Positions 47,740-57,628 of a stretch of 64,000 nucleotides of DNA are shown here, one piece after another. Position 1 is the first letter of the stretch, and every line of letters begins with the position of its first letter. The notes beneath the pieces were generated by a model that worked only from the letters and a program-made list of their open reading frames with translations, did no database searches and was not told where the DNA came from. This stretch comes from Archaeoglobaceae archaeon. Lineage in GTDB: Archaea; Halobacteriota; Archaeoglobi; Archaeoglobales; Archaeoglobaceae. A program made the translations under genes and the position numbers. The stretch lies in contig JANXDX010000013.1 in NCBI GenBank assembly GCA_025058735.1, forward strand, positions 1 to 64,000, read 5' to 3'.

Positions 47740-50304
47740 GTGATCATCGAAGGCAAGCCTTATAGAGATGAGGAAATATTAACCTTACTTCATCCACTGG
47801 TTAGAGAATGGTTTAAATCGAAGTTCTCAACCTTTACCCCTCCTCAAAGATACGCAATTGTAGAAGCTTTTAAAGGTAGAAACGTTCTAGTTTCATCACC
47901 TACAGGAAGTGGAAAAACTCTTGCAGCTTTTTTATCTGCTATAAGTATGCTTGTTGATAAAGCTGAGAAAAATGAGCTTGAAGATAAAGTTTACATAGTT
48001 TACGTTTCTCCTTTGAGAGCTTTAAACAACGATATAAAAAGAAACTTGGAAGAGCCTTTGAAAGAGATCTATGAAATTGCAAAATCTAAAGGTTTAAAAC
48101 TTCAAGAAATTAGAATTTCGGTAAGAACAGGAGATACAGAATCGTCCGAAAGACAAAAACAACTTAAAAAACCGCCACACATACTCATAACAACTCCAGA
48201 AACTTTAGCAATAGTTCTTTGCAGTCCAAAGTTTTCTAAAGCTTTAACAAACGTTAATTACTTGATTGTAGATGAAATACATGCAGTAGCAGAGAATAAA
48301 CGCGGAGTGCACTTAGCTTTATCAATTGAGAGACTTCAAAGACTTCAAAAGGGAAAAATGGTTAGAATAGGTCTATCTGCGACCATACATCCTATAGATG
48401 AAGTTGCAAGATTCCTCGTTGGTTATGAAAATGGTTTTGAAAGAGACTGTGTTGTAGCAGATGTAACTTTTGAAAAAAAGATGGAAATAAAGGTTGTCTC
48501 TCCTTTAGAAGACTTTTTTTCTTTCGAAGATGTCAGCGAAAAACTTTACAATAAGATTGCAGAACTTGTAAAAAGATCTAGAACTGCTTTAATCTTTACA
48601 AACACAAGAAGTGCTACGGAGAGGGTTGTTTACCATTTAAAGAAAAGGATCAAAGAACCAATAAAAGCCCATCACAGCTCTTTAAGTAGAGAAGTTAGAC
48701 TTGAAGTTGAAAAGGAGTTGAAGGAGGGAAAATTAAAATGCGTAGTTAGTTCAACTAGCTTAGAGTTGGGGATAGACATAGGTTACATAGACTTGGTAAT
48801 ACTAATTGGTTCTCCTAAAAGTATAAGCAGGGCTTTACAAAGAGTTGGAAGAAGTGGTCACAAACTTCACGAAGTAAGCGTTGGTAGAATAGTGGTTTTA
48901 GATCCTGACGATTTGGTAGAATGTATAGTTTTAGCAAGAGAAGCTAGAATGAGGAAACTTGACAGGATAAGAATTCCGAAAAAATGTTTAGATGTTTTAT
49001 GCCAACACATCGTTGGTATGGCTATAGAGAAAAAGTGGAAAGTTGATGAGGCTTTATCTTTGATCAGAAACGCTTATCCATATAAAGATCTAAGTAAAGA
49101 AGATCTAATTTCAGTTTTGCAATATCTCTCTGGAAACTATTCAAAGCTGGAAACAAAAAAAGTTTATGCAAAAATATGGTTTGATGGAGAAGAATTTGGG
49201 AAAAGAGGTAAGCTTTTAAGACCTATATACTACCTAAACGTTGGAACAATTCCAGACGAAGTTGCTATAAACGTCGTAACTAAAGAGGGAAAGATTGTTG
49301 GAAAAGTTGAGGAGGACTTTGCTGAAAGATTAGTTTATGGTGATATATTTGTTTTAGCTGGAAAAACTTTCAGATATCTAAAATCCAGAGGTATGAACTT
49401 GGTGGTTGAGGAAGTAGAAGGTGAAAAACCGACTGTTCCAAGTTGGTATAGTGAGCAGTTACCTCTCAACTACGATCTAGCCTTGAGAATTCAGGAGTTC
49501 AGAAGAAAAATGGAAGAGATTATGGAAAAGGAAGATGCAATCGATTGGCTTATGAAAGAATTTGAAATAGATGAAAAAGCTGCAAAAGCTATCTACAACT
49601 ATTTTTTAGAGCAAAAGCTATTCAGCAAGATTCCAACAGATAAAAAACTTTTAGTTGAGAAGTTCGAGAAAGAAAATGAGAACCACTATTTCTTCCACAC
49701 TCTACTAGGTAGAAAAGCTAACAATGCTTTAGCTAGAGTTTTTGCGTACAGAGTTGGAATTGCAAAAGATTGCAACGTTCAAATAGCTTTAAACGATAAC
49801 GGATTTTCACTTACTTTACAGAAAAAGTTGAACGACAGAGAGATAATGGAACTTTTCTCCTCGAAAAATTTCAGAGAAGATCTTGAAAGGTCTTTGGAAA
49901 AAACTGAGATTTTGAGGAGACGATTTAGACATGTAGCTGTTAGAAGTTTGATGATCTTGAAAAATTACTTAGGTAGAGAAAAGAGTGTTTGGAATCAACA
50001 AGTAGCAGCTGATACAATTTTGAACTTCCTTAAGAAATACTATCCAAACTTGCCTGCTTTGAAGGAAACTTACAGGGAAATATTTGAAGATTCTATGGAT
50101 CTTGAAAACGTTCTAGAGTATCTTTCAAAAATAGAGAAGGGAGAAGTTGAAGTGAAAATAGTCAGAGTTCCGTATCCAAGTCCATTTTCCTTCAACCTGT
50201 ACTTAGTAGGGGAGGAAGATGTAGTCTTGATGGAAGACAGAAGAAAAGTTTTAAGGGAGTTACACGAAAGAGTTATGAGCATGATCTCTTCAAAGAAGTT
50301 ATGA
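47740..50304 (+). CDS. Lhr-family ATP-dependent helicase
   Basis: 'PTGSGKTLAAFLSAIS', 'YLIVDEIHAVAENKRGVHLALSIERL', 'GLSATIHP', 'STSLELGIDIGYIDLVILIGSPKSISRALQRVGRSGH'. Confidence 0.94.
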   Translation: MIIEGKPYRDEEILTLLHPLVREWFKSKFSTFTPPQRYAIVEAFKGRNVLVSSPTGSGKTLAAFLSAISMLVDKAEKNELEDKVYIVYVSPLRALNNDIKRNLEEPLKEIYEIAKSKGLKLQEIRISVRTGDTESSERQKQLKKPPHILITTPETLAIVLCSPKFSKALTNVNYLIVDEIHAVAENKRGVHLALSIERLQRLQKGKMVRIGLSATIHPIDEVARFLVGYENGFERDCVVADVTFEKKMEIKVVSPLEDFFSFEDVSEKLYNKIAELVKRSRTALIFTNTRSATERVVYHLKKRIKEPIKAHHSSLSREVRLEVEKELKEGKLKCVVSSTSLELGIDIGYIDLVILIGSPKSISRALQRVGRSGHKLHEVSVGRIVVLDPDDLVECIVLAREARMRKLDRIRIPKKCLDVLCQHIVGMAIEKKWKVDEALSLIRNAYPYKDLSKEDLISVLQYLSGNYSKLETKKVYAKIWFDGEEFGKRGKLLRPIYYLNVGTIPDEVAINVVTKEGKIVGKVEEDFAERLVYGDIFVLAGKTFRYLKSRGMNLVVEEVEGEKPTVPSWYSEQLPLNYDLALRIQEFRRKMEEIMEKEDAIDWLMKEFEIDEKAAKAIYNYFLEQKLFSKIPTDKKLLVEKFEKENENHYFFHTLLGRKANNALARVFAYRVGIAKDCNVQIALNDNGFSLTLQKKLNDREIMELFSSKNFREDLERSLEKTEILRRRFRHVAVRSLMILKNYLGREKSVWNQQVAADTILNFLKKYYPNLPALKETYREIFEDSMDLENVLEYLSKIEKGEVEVKIVRVPYPSPFSFNLYLVGEEDVVLMEDRRKVLRELHERVMSMISSKKL

Positions 50305-51119
50305 AGATCAAAATTTACATGGAGTTCATAAAGATCGAGCACACACTTTTTGCTTTACCATTTGCATACTCTGGAGCAATTCTTGGAGGAAATTTGGATC
50401 TAAAAACAACAATTTTAATTCTGATAGCTTTTACAAGTCTAAGAGCTGCAGCAATGTCTTGGAATAGAATAGTTGATAAAGATATTGACGCAAAGAACCC
50501 TAGAACTGCAAAAAGACACATACCAGCTGGACTTATAAGTTTAAGAGAAGCTTATTATATAACGCTTGTATCCGCGTTAATATATTTTCTATCAGCCTTG
50601 ATGATAAATAGAACTGCTGCACTCCTATCTCCAATACCACTTGCAATTTCCCTCATATATCCATACCTAAAACGCTACACTTGTCTATGTCATTACGTTT
50701 TAGGGTTGAATTTAGCCTTAGCACCATTAGGAGGCTTCATAGCTGTAACAGACTCTATAAATTTTAGTTACAAAGTATTATTTTTGAGTTTTGGAGTTCT
50801 ATTTTGGGTTTCTGGTTTTGACATAATATACTCAATTCAAGATCTAGAGTTTGATAGAAGGGAGAAGTTGCATTCACTACCAGCACATTTCGGTGAAAAT
50901 TTAGCATTACAAATATCTCTTCTCAATCACCTGTTCTTCATCTTCATTATTTTATTTGTTTTTAGCTTTACAGCTCTTTTGATTGCTCTTCTAATAGCTT
51001 TAGAGCACTTTATTGTACACTTTAAAAGAGATAAAATTGAGTACGCTTTCTTTCATTTGAACGTCGTGATCAGTGTTTTACTCTTTGCCTCTATTTTAGT
51101 GGATTCTTCACTACTTTGA
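50301..51119 (+). CDS. UbiA-family prenyltransferase
   Basis: 'SWNRIVDKDIDAKNPRTAKRHIPAG', 'DIIYSIQDLEFDRREKLHSLPAHFG', multiple TM. Confidence 0.92.
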   Translation: MKIKIYMEFIKIEHTLFALPFAYSGAILGGNLDLKTTILILIAFTSLRAAAMSWNRIVDKDIDAKNPRTAKRHIPAGLISLREAYYITLVSALIYFLSALMINRTAALLSPIPLAISLIYPYLKRYTCLCHYVLGLNLALAPLGGFIAVTDSINFSYKVLFLSFGVLFWVSGFDIIYSIQDLEFDRREKLHSLPAHFGENLALQISLLNHLFFIFIILFVFSFTALLIALLIALEHFIVHFKRDKIEYAFFHLNVVISVLLFASILVDSSLL

Positions 51120-52071
51120 CTTTTCTTCCTTCAAATTCGATCTCCTCAACCAACTTCTCTCCCAAAAGTTCTTCAATCTTTTCAACTTCTTTTAAATTCA
51201 TAACCTCAAAAGCTGGGACGTCTGCATCTCTTAAAATTTTTACCAGATCTTTGGTCAACATTTTTCTAACTCTTTTTTCTATCATCTTTTTTATCTCTTC
51301 AAACATTTCAAAAGACTTTAGAAGTGAAATGTTTAAGTTTAAATCTAAAGCTCTACAAAATCTCTGCCAAAAATGTTCTTCTGCAACTATTCCGATTGTT
51401 ACATAACCGTCTGCAGTTTCATAAATTTCATAAACTGGGTTTCTTAAAAAAGTTGGTAAAATTCCAATTCCGTTCAAAATTGTTGTAGTGTGAATCGGAA
51501 CTGAAAAAAGAGCTGTTTTTAGCATACTTATATCTATGTACTTTCCTTTCCCAGTTTTCTCTCTCTCAAGTACTGCAGAAAGTATTGCTATAACTGCAAA
51601 TAGAGCTGAAGATAGATCTGCTAACTGAACATTTGGATCTAGAATTTTACCTTTACCAAAAATCTCAAGAAGGCCAGCAACTCCTAAAACGTTTATATCG
51701 TGAGCAGGAAACTGAGATAGATTTGTTTTTTGTCCAAAAGCTGAAATTGAACAGTATATTATTCTTGGATTTATCTTCGATAAAGTTTCGTAGTCAACTT
51801 TAAGTCTCTTTGCAACTCCTGGGCGATAACTTTCAACCACAACGTCTACATCTTTTACAAGATTGTAAAATGTTTTTAGACCACTTTCACTCTTTAGATC
51901 TATTTCTAAAATCTTCTTTCCTGCATTAAAAACTGTAAAAACTTCACCTAGAACTCTTGCAGGATCTTTTCCCGGTGGCTCGACTTTTACAACTTCCGCA
52001 CCTAGATCTTTTAAGATCTTGGTACAAAAAGGTCCAGGGTAGAAGCTTGCAAGTTCTACAACTCGAAGCAT
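51091..52071 (-). CDS. CaiB/BaiF family (class III) CoA-transferase
   Basis: 'VVELASFYPGPFCTKILKDLGAEVVKVEPPGKDPAR', 'ESYRPGVAKRLKVDYETLSKINPRIIYCSISAFGQ'. Confidence 0.92.
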   Translation of the reverse strand: MLRVVELASFYPGPFCTKILKDLGAEVVKVEPPGKDPARVLGEVFTVFNAGKKILEIDLKSESGLKTFYNLVKDVDVVVESYRPGVAKRLKVDYETLSKINPRIIYCSISAFGQKTNLSQFPAHDINVLGVAGLLEIFGKGKILDPNVQLADLSSALFAVIAILSAVLEREKTGKGKYIDISMLKTALFSVPIHTTTILNGIGILPTFLRNPVYEIYETADGYVTIGIVAEEHFWQRFCRALDLNLNISLLKSFEMFEEIKKMIEKRVRKMLTKDLVKILRDADVPAFEVMNLKEVEKIEELLGEKLVEEIEFEGRKVKVVKNPLK

Positions 52072-52141
52072 GTAACAAATTTGATCGTTCTTTTAAATCC
52101 CTTTCTCCTTTAACTTTTTATACCTTTGAACAACAAGAATT

Positions 52142-52669
52142 ATGAGACTAGCGACACTAGTAATTCTACTGCTTTCAGCTACGATAGTTTACGCGTATGC
52201 CTACTTCAACGACAAAAAAGTAGAAGAAGTTGCAGCAAATGGTTGTTTCGACGATTTGAACGAAAGTGTTTGGTACAGTTCAGGAGTTCTAATTGTAAAA
52301 ATAACTACATACTGCTGTGGAACTGAAATTGAAGTTAAAAAAGATGGTAAAGAATACGTTTTGGTAGAAAAAGTAGTTGGTGATCTGTGCAGATGCTTCT
52401 GCAGCAAGGAAATTAAGATCTTCAACGTTCCGCAGGATTATAAGATTAAAATAATAAAAGAGAAGCCTTTTGAGTTTTGCGGAACTTCCACCTACGGTAA
52501 ATGTAAAAACGATTCAGATTGCGTTAGAGATGGTTGTAATGGAGAAGTTTGCAGATCAAAATTTGAAAATCCAGTTTTTACCATATGCATTTGGAAAGAT
52601 TGCTATAGATTTGAAAAAGCAGCTTGCAAATGCGTAGATGGTAAATGTCAATGGGTTCAGTACTTTTGA
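52142..52669 (+). CDS. Secreted cysteine-rich protein (eight-cysteine-cluster-like C-terminal domain)
   Basis: Signal-like N-term MRLATLVILLLSATIVYAYA; 'CGTSTYGKCKNDSDCVRDGCNGEVCRS...CIWKDCYRFEKAACKCVDGKCQW'. Confidence 0.65.
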   Translation: MRLATLVILLLSATIVYAYAYFNDKKVEEVAANGCFDDLNESVWYSSGVLIVKITTYCCGTEIEVKKDGKEYVLVEKVVGDLCRCFCSKEIKIFNVPQDYKIKIIKEKPFEFCGTSTYGKCKNDSDCVRDGCNGEVCRSKFENPVFTICIWKDCYRFEKAACKCVDGKCQWVQYF

Positions 52670-52706
52670 ATAACAAAAAATTTAAACACCATAAACTAAT
52701 TTTTCT

Positions 52707-52922
52707 ATGTTGGGAAGGATCTTGAAGATAGCGCTTGAACTTGCAATTGGCTTGATAATAATATCTCTTATAGCAGGTTACTTCCTCTCAATTACTCCAG
52801 AACAGTGGAAAGTGATAGAGAATATGCCAATCCACCAAAAAATTGGATATTTAATTGGAGATTTTCTTAGATATGTTGTAGACTTCACTAAAGCTTTTTG
52901 GGAAGGATTTACAAGAAGTTGA
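52707..52922 (+). CDS. Small membrane protein, unknown function
   Basis: 71 aa; one strong TM helix near N-terminus; single ORF in a non-overlapped gap. Confidence 0.5.
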   Translation: MLGRILKIALELAIGLIIISLIAGYFLSITPEQWKVIENMPIHQKIGYLIGDFLRYVVDFTKAFWEGFTRS

Positions 52923-52925
52923 GAA

Positions 52926-53180
52926 CTAACCACCACTTAGCGGTGGAAATATAGCTACTATATCGTCTTTTTTTAGTTCTCTGTTCCCTTTTACTATTTC
53001 TCCATTTACCATCACGTTTACATAACTTCTAACTTTTTCTCCATCAAAGATCAGTTCTTTTAACTCTGGGATCTTTTCAACTATTTTTTTAAGTAACTCT
53101 TGAACATCTTTAGCATCTACTTCAACTTCTCTAACTTTTGCAACTTCTCTAAAGTTTGCAAATAGTTTAACTTTTGGCAT
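52926..53180 (-). CDS. MoaD/ThiS/SAMP-type ubiquitin-like protein
   Basis: Beta-grasp pattern ending FPPLSGG* (C-terminal Gly-Gly). Confidence 0.88.
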   Translation of the reverse strand: MPKVKLFANFREVAKVREVEVDAKDVQELLKKIVEKIPELKELIFDGEKVRSYVNVMVNGEIVKGNRELKKDDIVAIFPPLSGG

Positions 53181-54336
53181 ATTTATCTATAAAATCTACT
53201 ATTCTATTCAAAGCTTCCCTCAACTTTTCAAACTTAACAGCATAAGACAACCTAACAAAGCCTTCACCACTCTCCCCAAAAGCGTTTCCTGGAACCACTG
53301 CAACACTTTTTTCGATCAGAAGTTTTTCAGCAAACTCTTCGCTACTCATTTCAATAGGTATCTTTGGAAACGCGTAGAAAGCACCTTCCGGTTTTGGAAG
53401 TTCTGTAACCTTTTTCAGTTCCTTCAAAACATAGTTCCTCCTTCTCATATACTCTGTACGCATCTTCTCAACCTCGTCTAAACACTTTAAAGCTTCTAAA
53501 GCACCTATCTGAGAAGGGGTTGGAGCGCAAAGCATCGTGTACTGATGAATTTTGAGCATACCTTCTAAAACATCCAACGGAGCTATAGCAAACCCTATTC
53601 TTAACCCAGTCATTGCAAAAGATTTTGAAAAGCCATTCAAAACTATGACTCTATCTTCCATTCCGTTCAGAGATGCGATCGAAGTGTGCTTTTCTGAGTA
53701 AGTTAGTTCAGCGTATATTTCATCAGATATTATCGTCATGTCAAGTTCTACTGCAGCATCAGCTATCTCTTCCAACTCCCTTCTCGAATAAGTAACACCG
53801 GTAGGATTGTTAGGATAGTTTATTATCAGGATTTTTGGTTTGAAATTAGCTGCGGACATCAACTTCTCGTAAGTCAACTTGAAGTCCGGCAATGTTGAAA
53901 GTTCTACTGGCTCACCATTACAGATGTAAGTTAAAGGTTTGTAGCTAACGTAACAAGGCTCTGGAATTAGAACTACATCACCATGATCAACTAAAGTTCT
54001 CACAGCTAGATCTAGAGCCTCACTTACTCCGCATGTAATTATCACTTGCTCCGGATAAGCTTTTACACCAAATTTTTTATAATATTCTACAATACCTTCT
54101 CTTAACTCCTTTAATCCAAAGTTTGAAGTGTATGCTGTGTATCCTTTTTCTAAGGCATATATTATTTCTTCTCTAATTCTCCAAGGTACAGAAAAATCTG
54201 GTTCTCCAACACCTAAACTTATAATGTCATCTCTTCCAGCTATTAAATCGAAAAATCTTCTTATTCCAGAGGGTCTAATTTCTTGAACTCTTTTAGCTAT
54301 TCTACGGGACGATCGCAAGTCTTCTATCCTCCTCAT
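53167..54336 (-). CDS. Class I/II aminotransferase (aspartate/aromatic aminotransferase-like)
   Basis: 'ISLGVGEPDFSVPWRIREE', 'INYPNNPTGVTYSRRELEEIAD', 'NGFSKSFAMTGLRIGFAIAP'. Confidence 0.93.
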   Translation of the reverse strand: MRRIEDLRSSRRIAKRVQEIRPSGIRRFFDLIAGRDDIISLGVGEPDFSVPWRIREEIIYALEKGYTAYTSNFGLKELREGIVEYYKKFGVKAYPEQVIITCGVSEALDLAVRTLVDHGDVVLIPEPCYVSYKPLTYICNGEPVELSTLPDFKLTYEKLMSAANFKPKILIINYPNNPTGVTYSRRELEEIADAAVELDMTIISDEIYAELTYSEKHTSIASLNGMEDRVIVLNGFSKSFAMTGLRIGFAIAPLDVLEGMLKIHQYTMLCAPTPSQIGALEALKCLDEVEKMRTEYMRRRNYVLKELKKVTELPKPEGAFYAFPKIPIEMSSEEFAEKLLIEKSVAVVPGNAFGESGEGFVRLSYAVKFEKLREALNRIVDFIDKYAKS

Positions 54337-54793
54337 CCGCAAAAAGCGTAACACCTTCCTCCTTGTAAGTTCTAAGTACGAAGTGCGTTACAGTATCTTT
54401 AACTTCTGGAATTGTCGAGATTTTTTCTGCGACGAAGAAGGCTACATCTTTGAGAGTCTTTCCCTTAACTACTACTTGGAAATCATACTCTCCACTTACC
54501 AGTCTTACCGCATGAACTTCTGGAAACTTAGCGATCCTTCTAGCTATATCGTCGTAGTTTTTCTCTCTAGACAAAGAAACTTTCACATTTATTATAGCAT
54601 AAACGTGATCTTCAACAACTTTCTCCCAGTTTACTATTGTCTTGTACTTTAAAATTACTCCGTTTTTTTCAAGTTCCTCGATAATCTCCCTAACTTTCTC
54701 AACATCTATTCCAAACATGTCTGCAAGTTCAACATCTTTCAGCTTCGCATTTTCTTCAAGAGCTTTCAACACTTGTATTTTCAATTCATCCAC
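54302..54793 (-). CDS. Lrp/AsnC family transcriptional regulator
   Basis: 'KIQVLKALEENAKLKDVELADMFGIDVEKVREIIEELEKNGVILKYKTIVNWEKV', RAM domain; GTG start favoured at 54793. Confidence 0.88.
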   Translation of the reverse strand: MDELKIQVLKALEENAKLKDVELADMFGIDVEKVREIIEELEKNGVILKYKTIVNWEKVVEDHVYAIINVKVSLSREKNYDDIARRIAKFPEVHAVRLVSGEYDFQVVVKGKTLKDVAFFVAEKISTIPEVKDTVTHFVLRTYKEEGVTLFADEEDRRLAIVP

Positions 54794-55082
54794 GTTGAAA
54801 GAAATTGCTAAGATATTTAAAGTTTCAGCATGAAAAAAGTCACAAAGTATTTTGTTAACAGACAATTGTCGACTTCACAGCTGAGGATCTTGCTTTTTTA
54901 AATTTTTTCTGCAAAATTTTCCTAAAGCTGTAGATCTTTTAGTTTTTTATTTTTAAGATCGTTCTGAGTCTTGGTTGAGTTGTAAGATAATAGATTTAAT
55001 GCAGAAAAGGTTTTATTTGAATGTAAATTTAAACTTTTTATATTTCTCAATCATTTTACAAAGCAGAAGTTCTCTTTAAAAT

Positions 55083-55094
55083 TGCTGATCAGCA
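55083..55094. promoter_or_regulatory. 12-bp perfect palindrome TGCTGATCAGCA upstream of pyrD
   Basis: Sequence equals its reverse complement; 58 bp upstream of the pyrD start. Confidence 0.3.
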
Positions 55095-55151
55095 GATAAA
55101 TCAAGACAAGGATTAAAGAAAGGATTAAATTTTAACAAAAAAACAGATCGC

Positions 55152-56036
55152 GTGCTTGAAGTAGAAGTTGCAAACCTAAAGCTTAAAAATCCACTAATAC
55201 TTGCAAGTGGAATTTTGGGAAGCTCAGTTTCAACCCTTAACAGACTTTCTGAAGATTTTGGAGCAGTTGTTACAAAATCAGTTGGATTGAAAGAGAGAGA
55301 AGGTTATAAGAATCCAACTGTAATAAATTTGAGCTGTGGATTGCTGAACGCAGTAGGACTAGCATCTCCTTCTGCAGAAAAGTTTGCAGATGAATTAAAA
55401 AAATTCAACAGAAAATGTAAACTTATAGTAAGTCTTTACGGTAACTCACCTGAAGAGTTTGAAAAACTCGTAACTACTTTTGAAGTAGATGCTTTTGAGA
55501 TAAACCTCAGCTGTCCACATGTAAAAGGTCTTGGTTTAGATGTTGGAAGTGATGTTGAGTTGTCGTCGAAGATCATTAAAATAGCAAAGAGATCCACAGA
55601 TAAACCTGTTTTTGCAAAGATATCAATTTTTCACAGCTTAGAACTTGTAAAAAAATTAGAAAATGCTGAAGTTGATGCTATAACAGTATCAAATACTTTA
55701 CCTGCTATGAAAATAGACATTTTATCGAAAAAACCGATCCTTTCGAACGTTTTTGGTGGATTGAGTGGAAAAGCTATAAAACCAATAGCCTTGAAAAAAG
55801 TGTACGATCTTTACGAGATCTTAGAGGTTCCAATAATTGGTTGCGGTGGAGTTACAACTTTTGAAGACGTCTTAGAATTTGCGATGGCTGGAGCTACAGC
55901 AGTTCAAATTGGAAGTGTCATGTACTACAGCTTAGATTCTGCAAAGATCATAGTAAAAGGATTAGAAGCTTTTCTTAGATCAAAGAGATGTAAGTATAGA
56001 GATTTAATAGGATCTGCTCACATCTCAACTGGTTGA
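55152..56036 (+). CDS. pyrD: Dihydroorotate dehydrogenase
   Basis: 'LKNPLILASGILGSSVSTLNRLSEDFGAVVTKSV', 'EINLSCPHVKGLG', 'IIGCGGVTTFEDVLEFAMAGATAVQIGSVMYY'. Confidence 0.94.
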   Translation: MLEVEVANLKLKNPLILASGILGSSVSTLNRLSEDFGAVVTKSVGLKEREGYKNPTVINLSCGLLNAVGLASPSAEKFADELKKFNRKCKLIVSLYGNSPEEFEKLVTTFEVDAFEINLSCPHVKGLGLDVGSDVELSSKIIKIAKRSTDKPVFAKISIFHSLELVKKLENAEVDAITVSNTLPAMKIDILSKKPILSNVFGGLSGKAIKPIALKKVYDLYEILEVPIIGCGGVTTFEDVLEFAMAGATAVQIGSVMYYSLDSAKIIVKGLEAFLRSKRCKYRDLIGSAHISTG

Positions 56037-56761
56037 GATAATATTTCACTTTTCAACATCTTTTCGAAAAATTTTGAATCGTTTAGAACTGCTCTTGCAG
56101 CAGAAACCATCTTTGCTCCAGCTTTTATATACTCCTCACCGCTTTTTATGTCTACGAAGGAGTTGTTTCCTACAACGTTTCCAAGTTTTGAAACTTCTGA
56201 TATTAAATTTAAATCAAAACCACCTTCCGGAACCATCGCATCTATATGAACTATCCTTGCACCTGCTAAAAAGATCTTAGAACATAAACTTTTGTAATCT
56301 AATTTAAGTCCTCCTCTTATTTTTACTGAGGTCGTGGTTACTTCAGAAACTTTTTCTATTATTTTTATTAATTTTTCTTGATCAAAAAGCAGAGCTTCTC
56401 CACAACCTATAGCTTTGAATTCTGGCTGTCTGCAGTGAGCATTTATCTCCAAAATACCTTTGTAATCACTTGCAAGTTCTGCACAAGCTATATAACCTTC
56501 AAAAGTTGCAGATCTTACGTTTATTGCAAACTTTTTCTTTACTTTTTTTATTTCGTTTTCGATCCCTTCTACTGGATCTTCAAATATGAACTCTTTCCTT
56601 CCTCTAGCAGAAACTGCTTTTGCAGCTTCAATTGCTTTTCTATCAGCATTAAAGCCACCCAATATTACTAGAGATGCTGCTTGTTTATTGCAAAATTCCG
56701 CATCATTTATTCCAGCCATCGCAGATAAAACTAGTCTGTTCTCAAAAAACAACTTCTTCAC
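56018..56761 (-). CDS. TIM-barrel protein related to tRNA-dihydrouridine synthase/DHODH fold (MJ0144-like)
   Basis: 'NRLVLSAMAGINDAEFCNKQAASLVILGGFNADRKAIEAA', 'ILEINAHCRQPEFKAIGCGEALL', 'TTTSVKIRGGLKLDY'. Confidence 0.75.
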   Translation of the reverse strand: MKKLFFENRLVLSAMAGINDAEFCNKQAASLVILGGFNADRKAIEAAKAVSARGRKEFIFEDPVEGIENEIKKVKKKFAINVRSATFEGYIACAELASDYKGILEINAHCRQPEFKAIGCGEALLFDQEKLIKIIEKVSEVTTTSVKIRGGLKLDYKSLCSKIFLAGARIVHIDAMVPEGGFDLNLISEVSKLGNVVGNNSFVDIKSGEEYIKAGAKMVSAARAVLNDSKFFEKMLKSEILSQPVEM

Positions 56762-57539
56762 TTAGAACACCTTCAAAAACCTTTGTAGCGGAACCGATCA
56801 TGTAAGCTTTCTCATCTTTGAATTCAACTGTCAAAGGACCTCCTCTAGTTTTGATCTCTACTCTATCTCCAACTAAATTCAACTTTCTAGCTACAAAAGC
56901 ACTTGCAACACTTCCAGTTCCGCAACTCAAAGTTTCTCCTTCAACTCCCCTCTCATAAGTTCTAACAAGAACACTCTTTTCTACCTTTACAAAGTTCACG
57001 TTTGTACCTTCCGGAAAAATAGGATGCCATCTTATGAACTTCGCATCTGGAACTATGTCAAAGTCTAGATCTTCTACAATTATCACAGCATGCGGAACTC
57101 CTACAAATGTTGAATGGACTTCGTAAACTTTACCACCAACTTCCATCTTTTTACTCCAAAGGTAAAAAGGTCTACCAACTTCGACTCTGATCCACCACTT
57201 TTTATCTTTCCAAACATCTAATTCTAAGATATTTGCTAGAGTTTCAACACTGATCTTGCCCTCTTTAGCATATCCCTTCTCAACCACATACCTAGCAAAA
57301 CATCTTATTCCATTTCCACACATAGCTGCCTCACTTCCATCGCGGTTGAAGTATCTGAATTTAGCATTCGCAACTTTCGAATTCTGAACAAATATAGCTC
57401 CATCTGCTCCAATTCCAAAGTTTCTGTCACAAACTACTCTGACGAACTTCGACTTCTTTTCTTCTGAAACTAGTATATTTTTAAATTCATCAAATATTAT
57501 AAAATCATTTCCATTACCATGCATCTTCACAAACTCCAT
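56742..57539 (-). CDS. dapF: Diaminopimelate epimerase
   Basis: 'MEFVKMHGNGNDFIIFDE', 'AAMCGNGIRCFARYV', 'ERGVEGETLSCGTGSVASAFVA'. Confidence 0.95.
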   Translation of the reverse strand: MEFVKMHGNGNDFIIFDEFKNILVSEEKKSKFVRVVCDRNFGIGADGAIFVQNSKVANAKFRYFNRDGSEAAMCGNGIRCFARYVVEKGYAKEGKISVETLANILELDVWKDKKWWIRVEVGRPFYLWSKKMEVGGKVYEVHSTFVGVPHAVIIVEDLDFDIVPDAKFIRWHPIFPEGTNVNFVKVEKSVLVRTYERGVEGETLSCGTGSVASAFVARKLNLVGDRVEIKTRGGPLTVEFKDEKAYMIGSATKVFEGVLSEEVVF

Positions 57540-57628
57540 GTAGAGAGATCGGCTCAAAATTTAGAATTCACGCAGTGATACATTATACATATAAAATAAT
57601 AAAAATATATAAAATTAAAAATTTTTAA

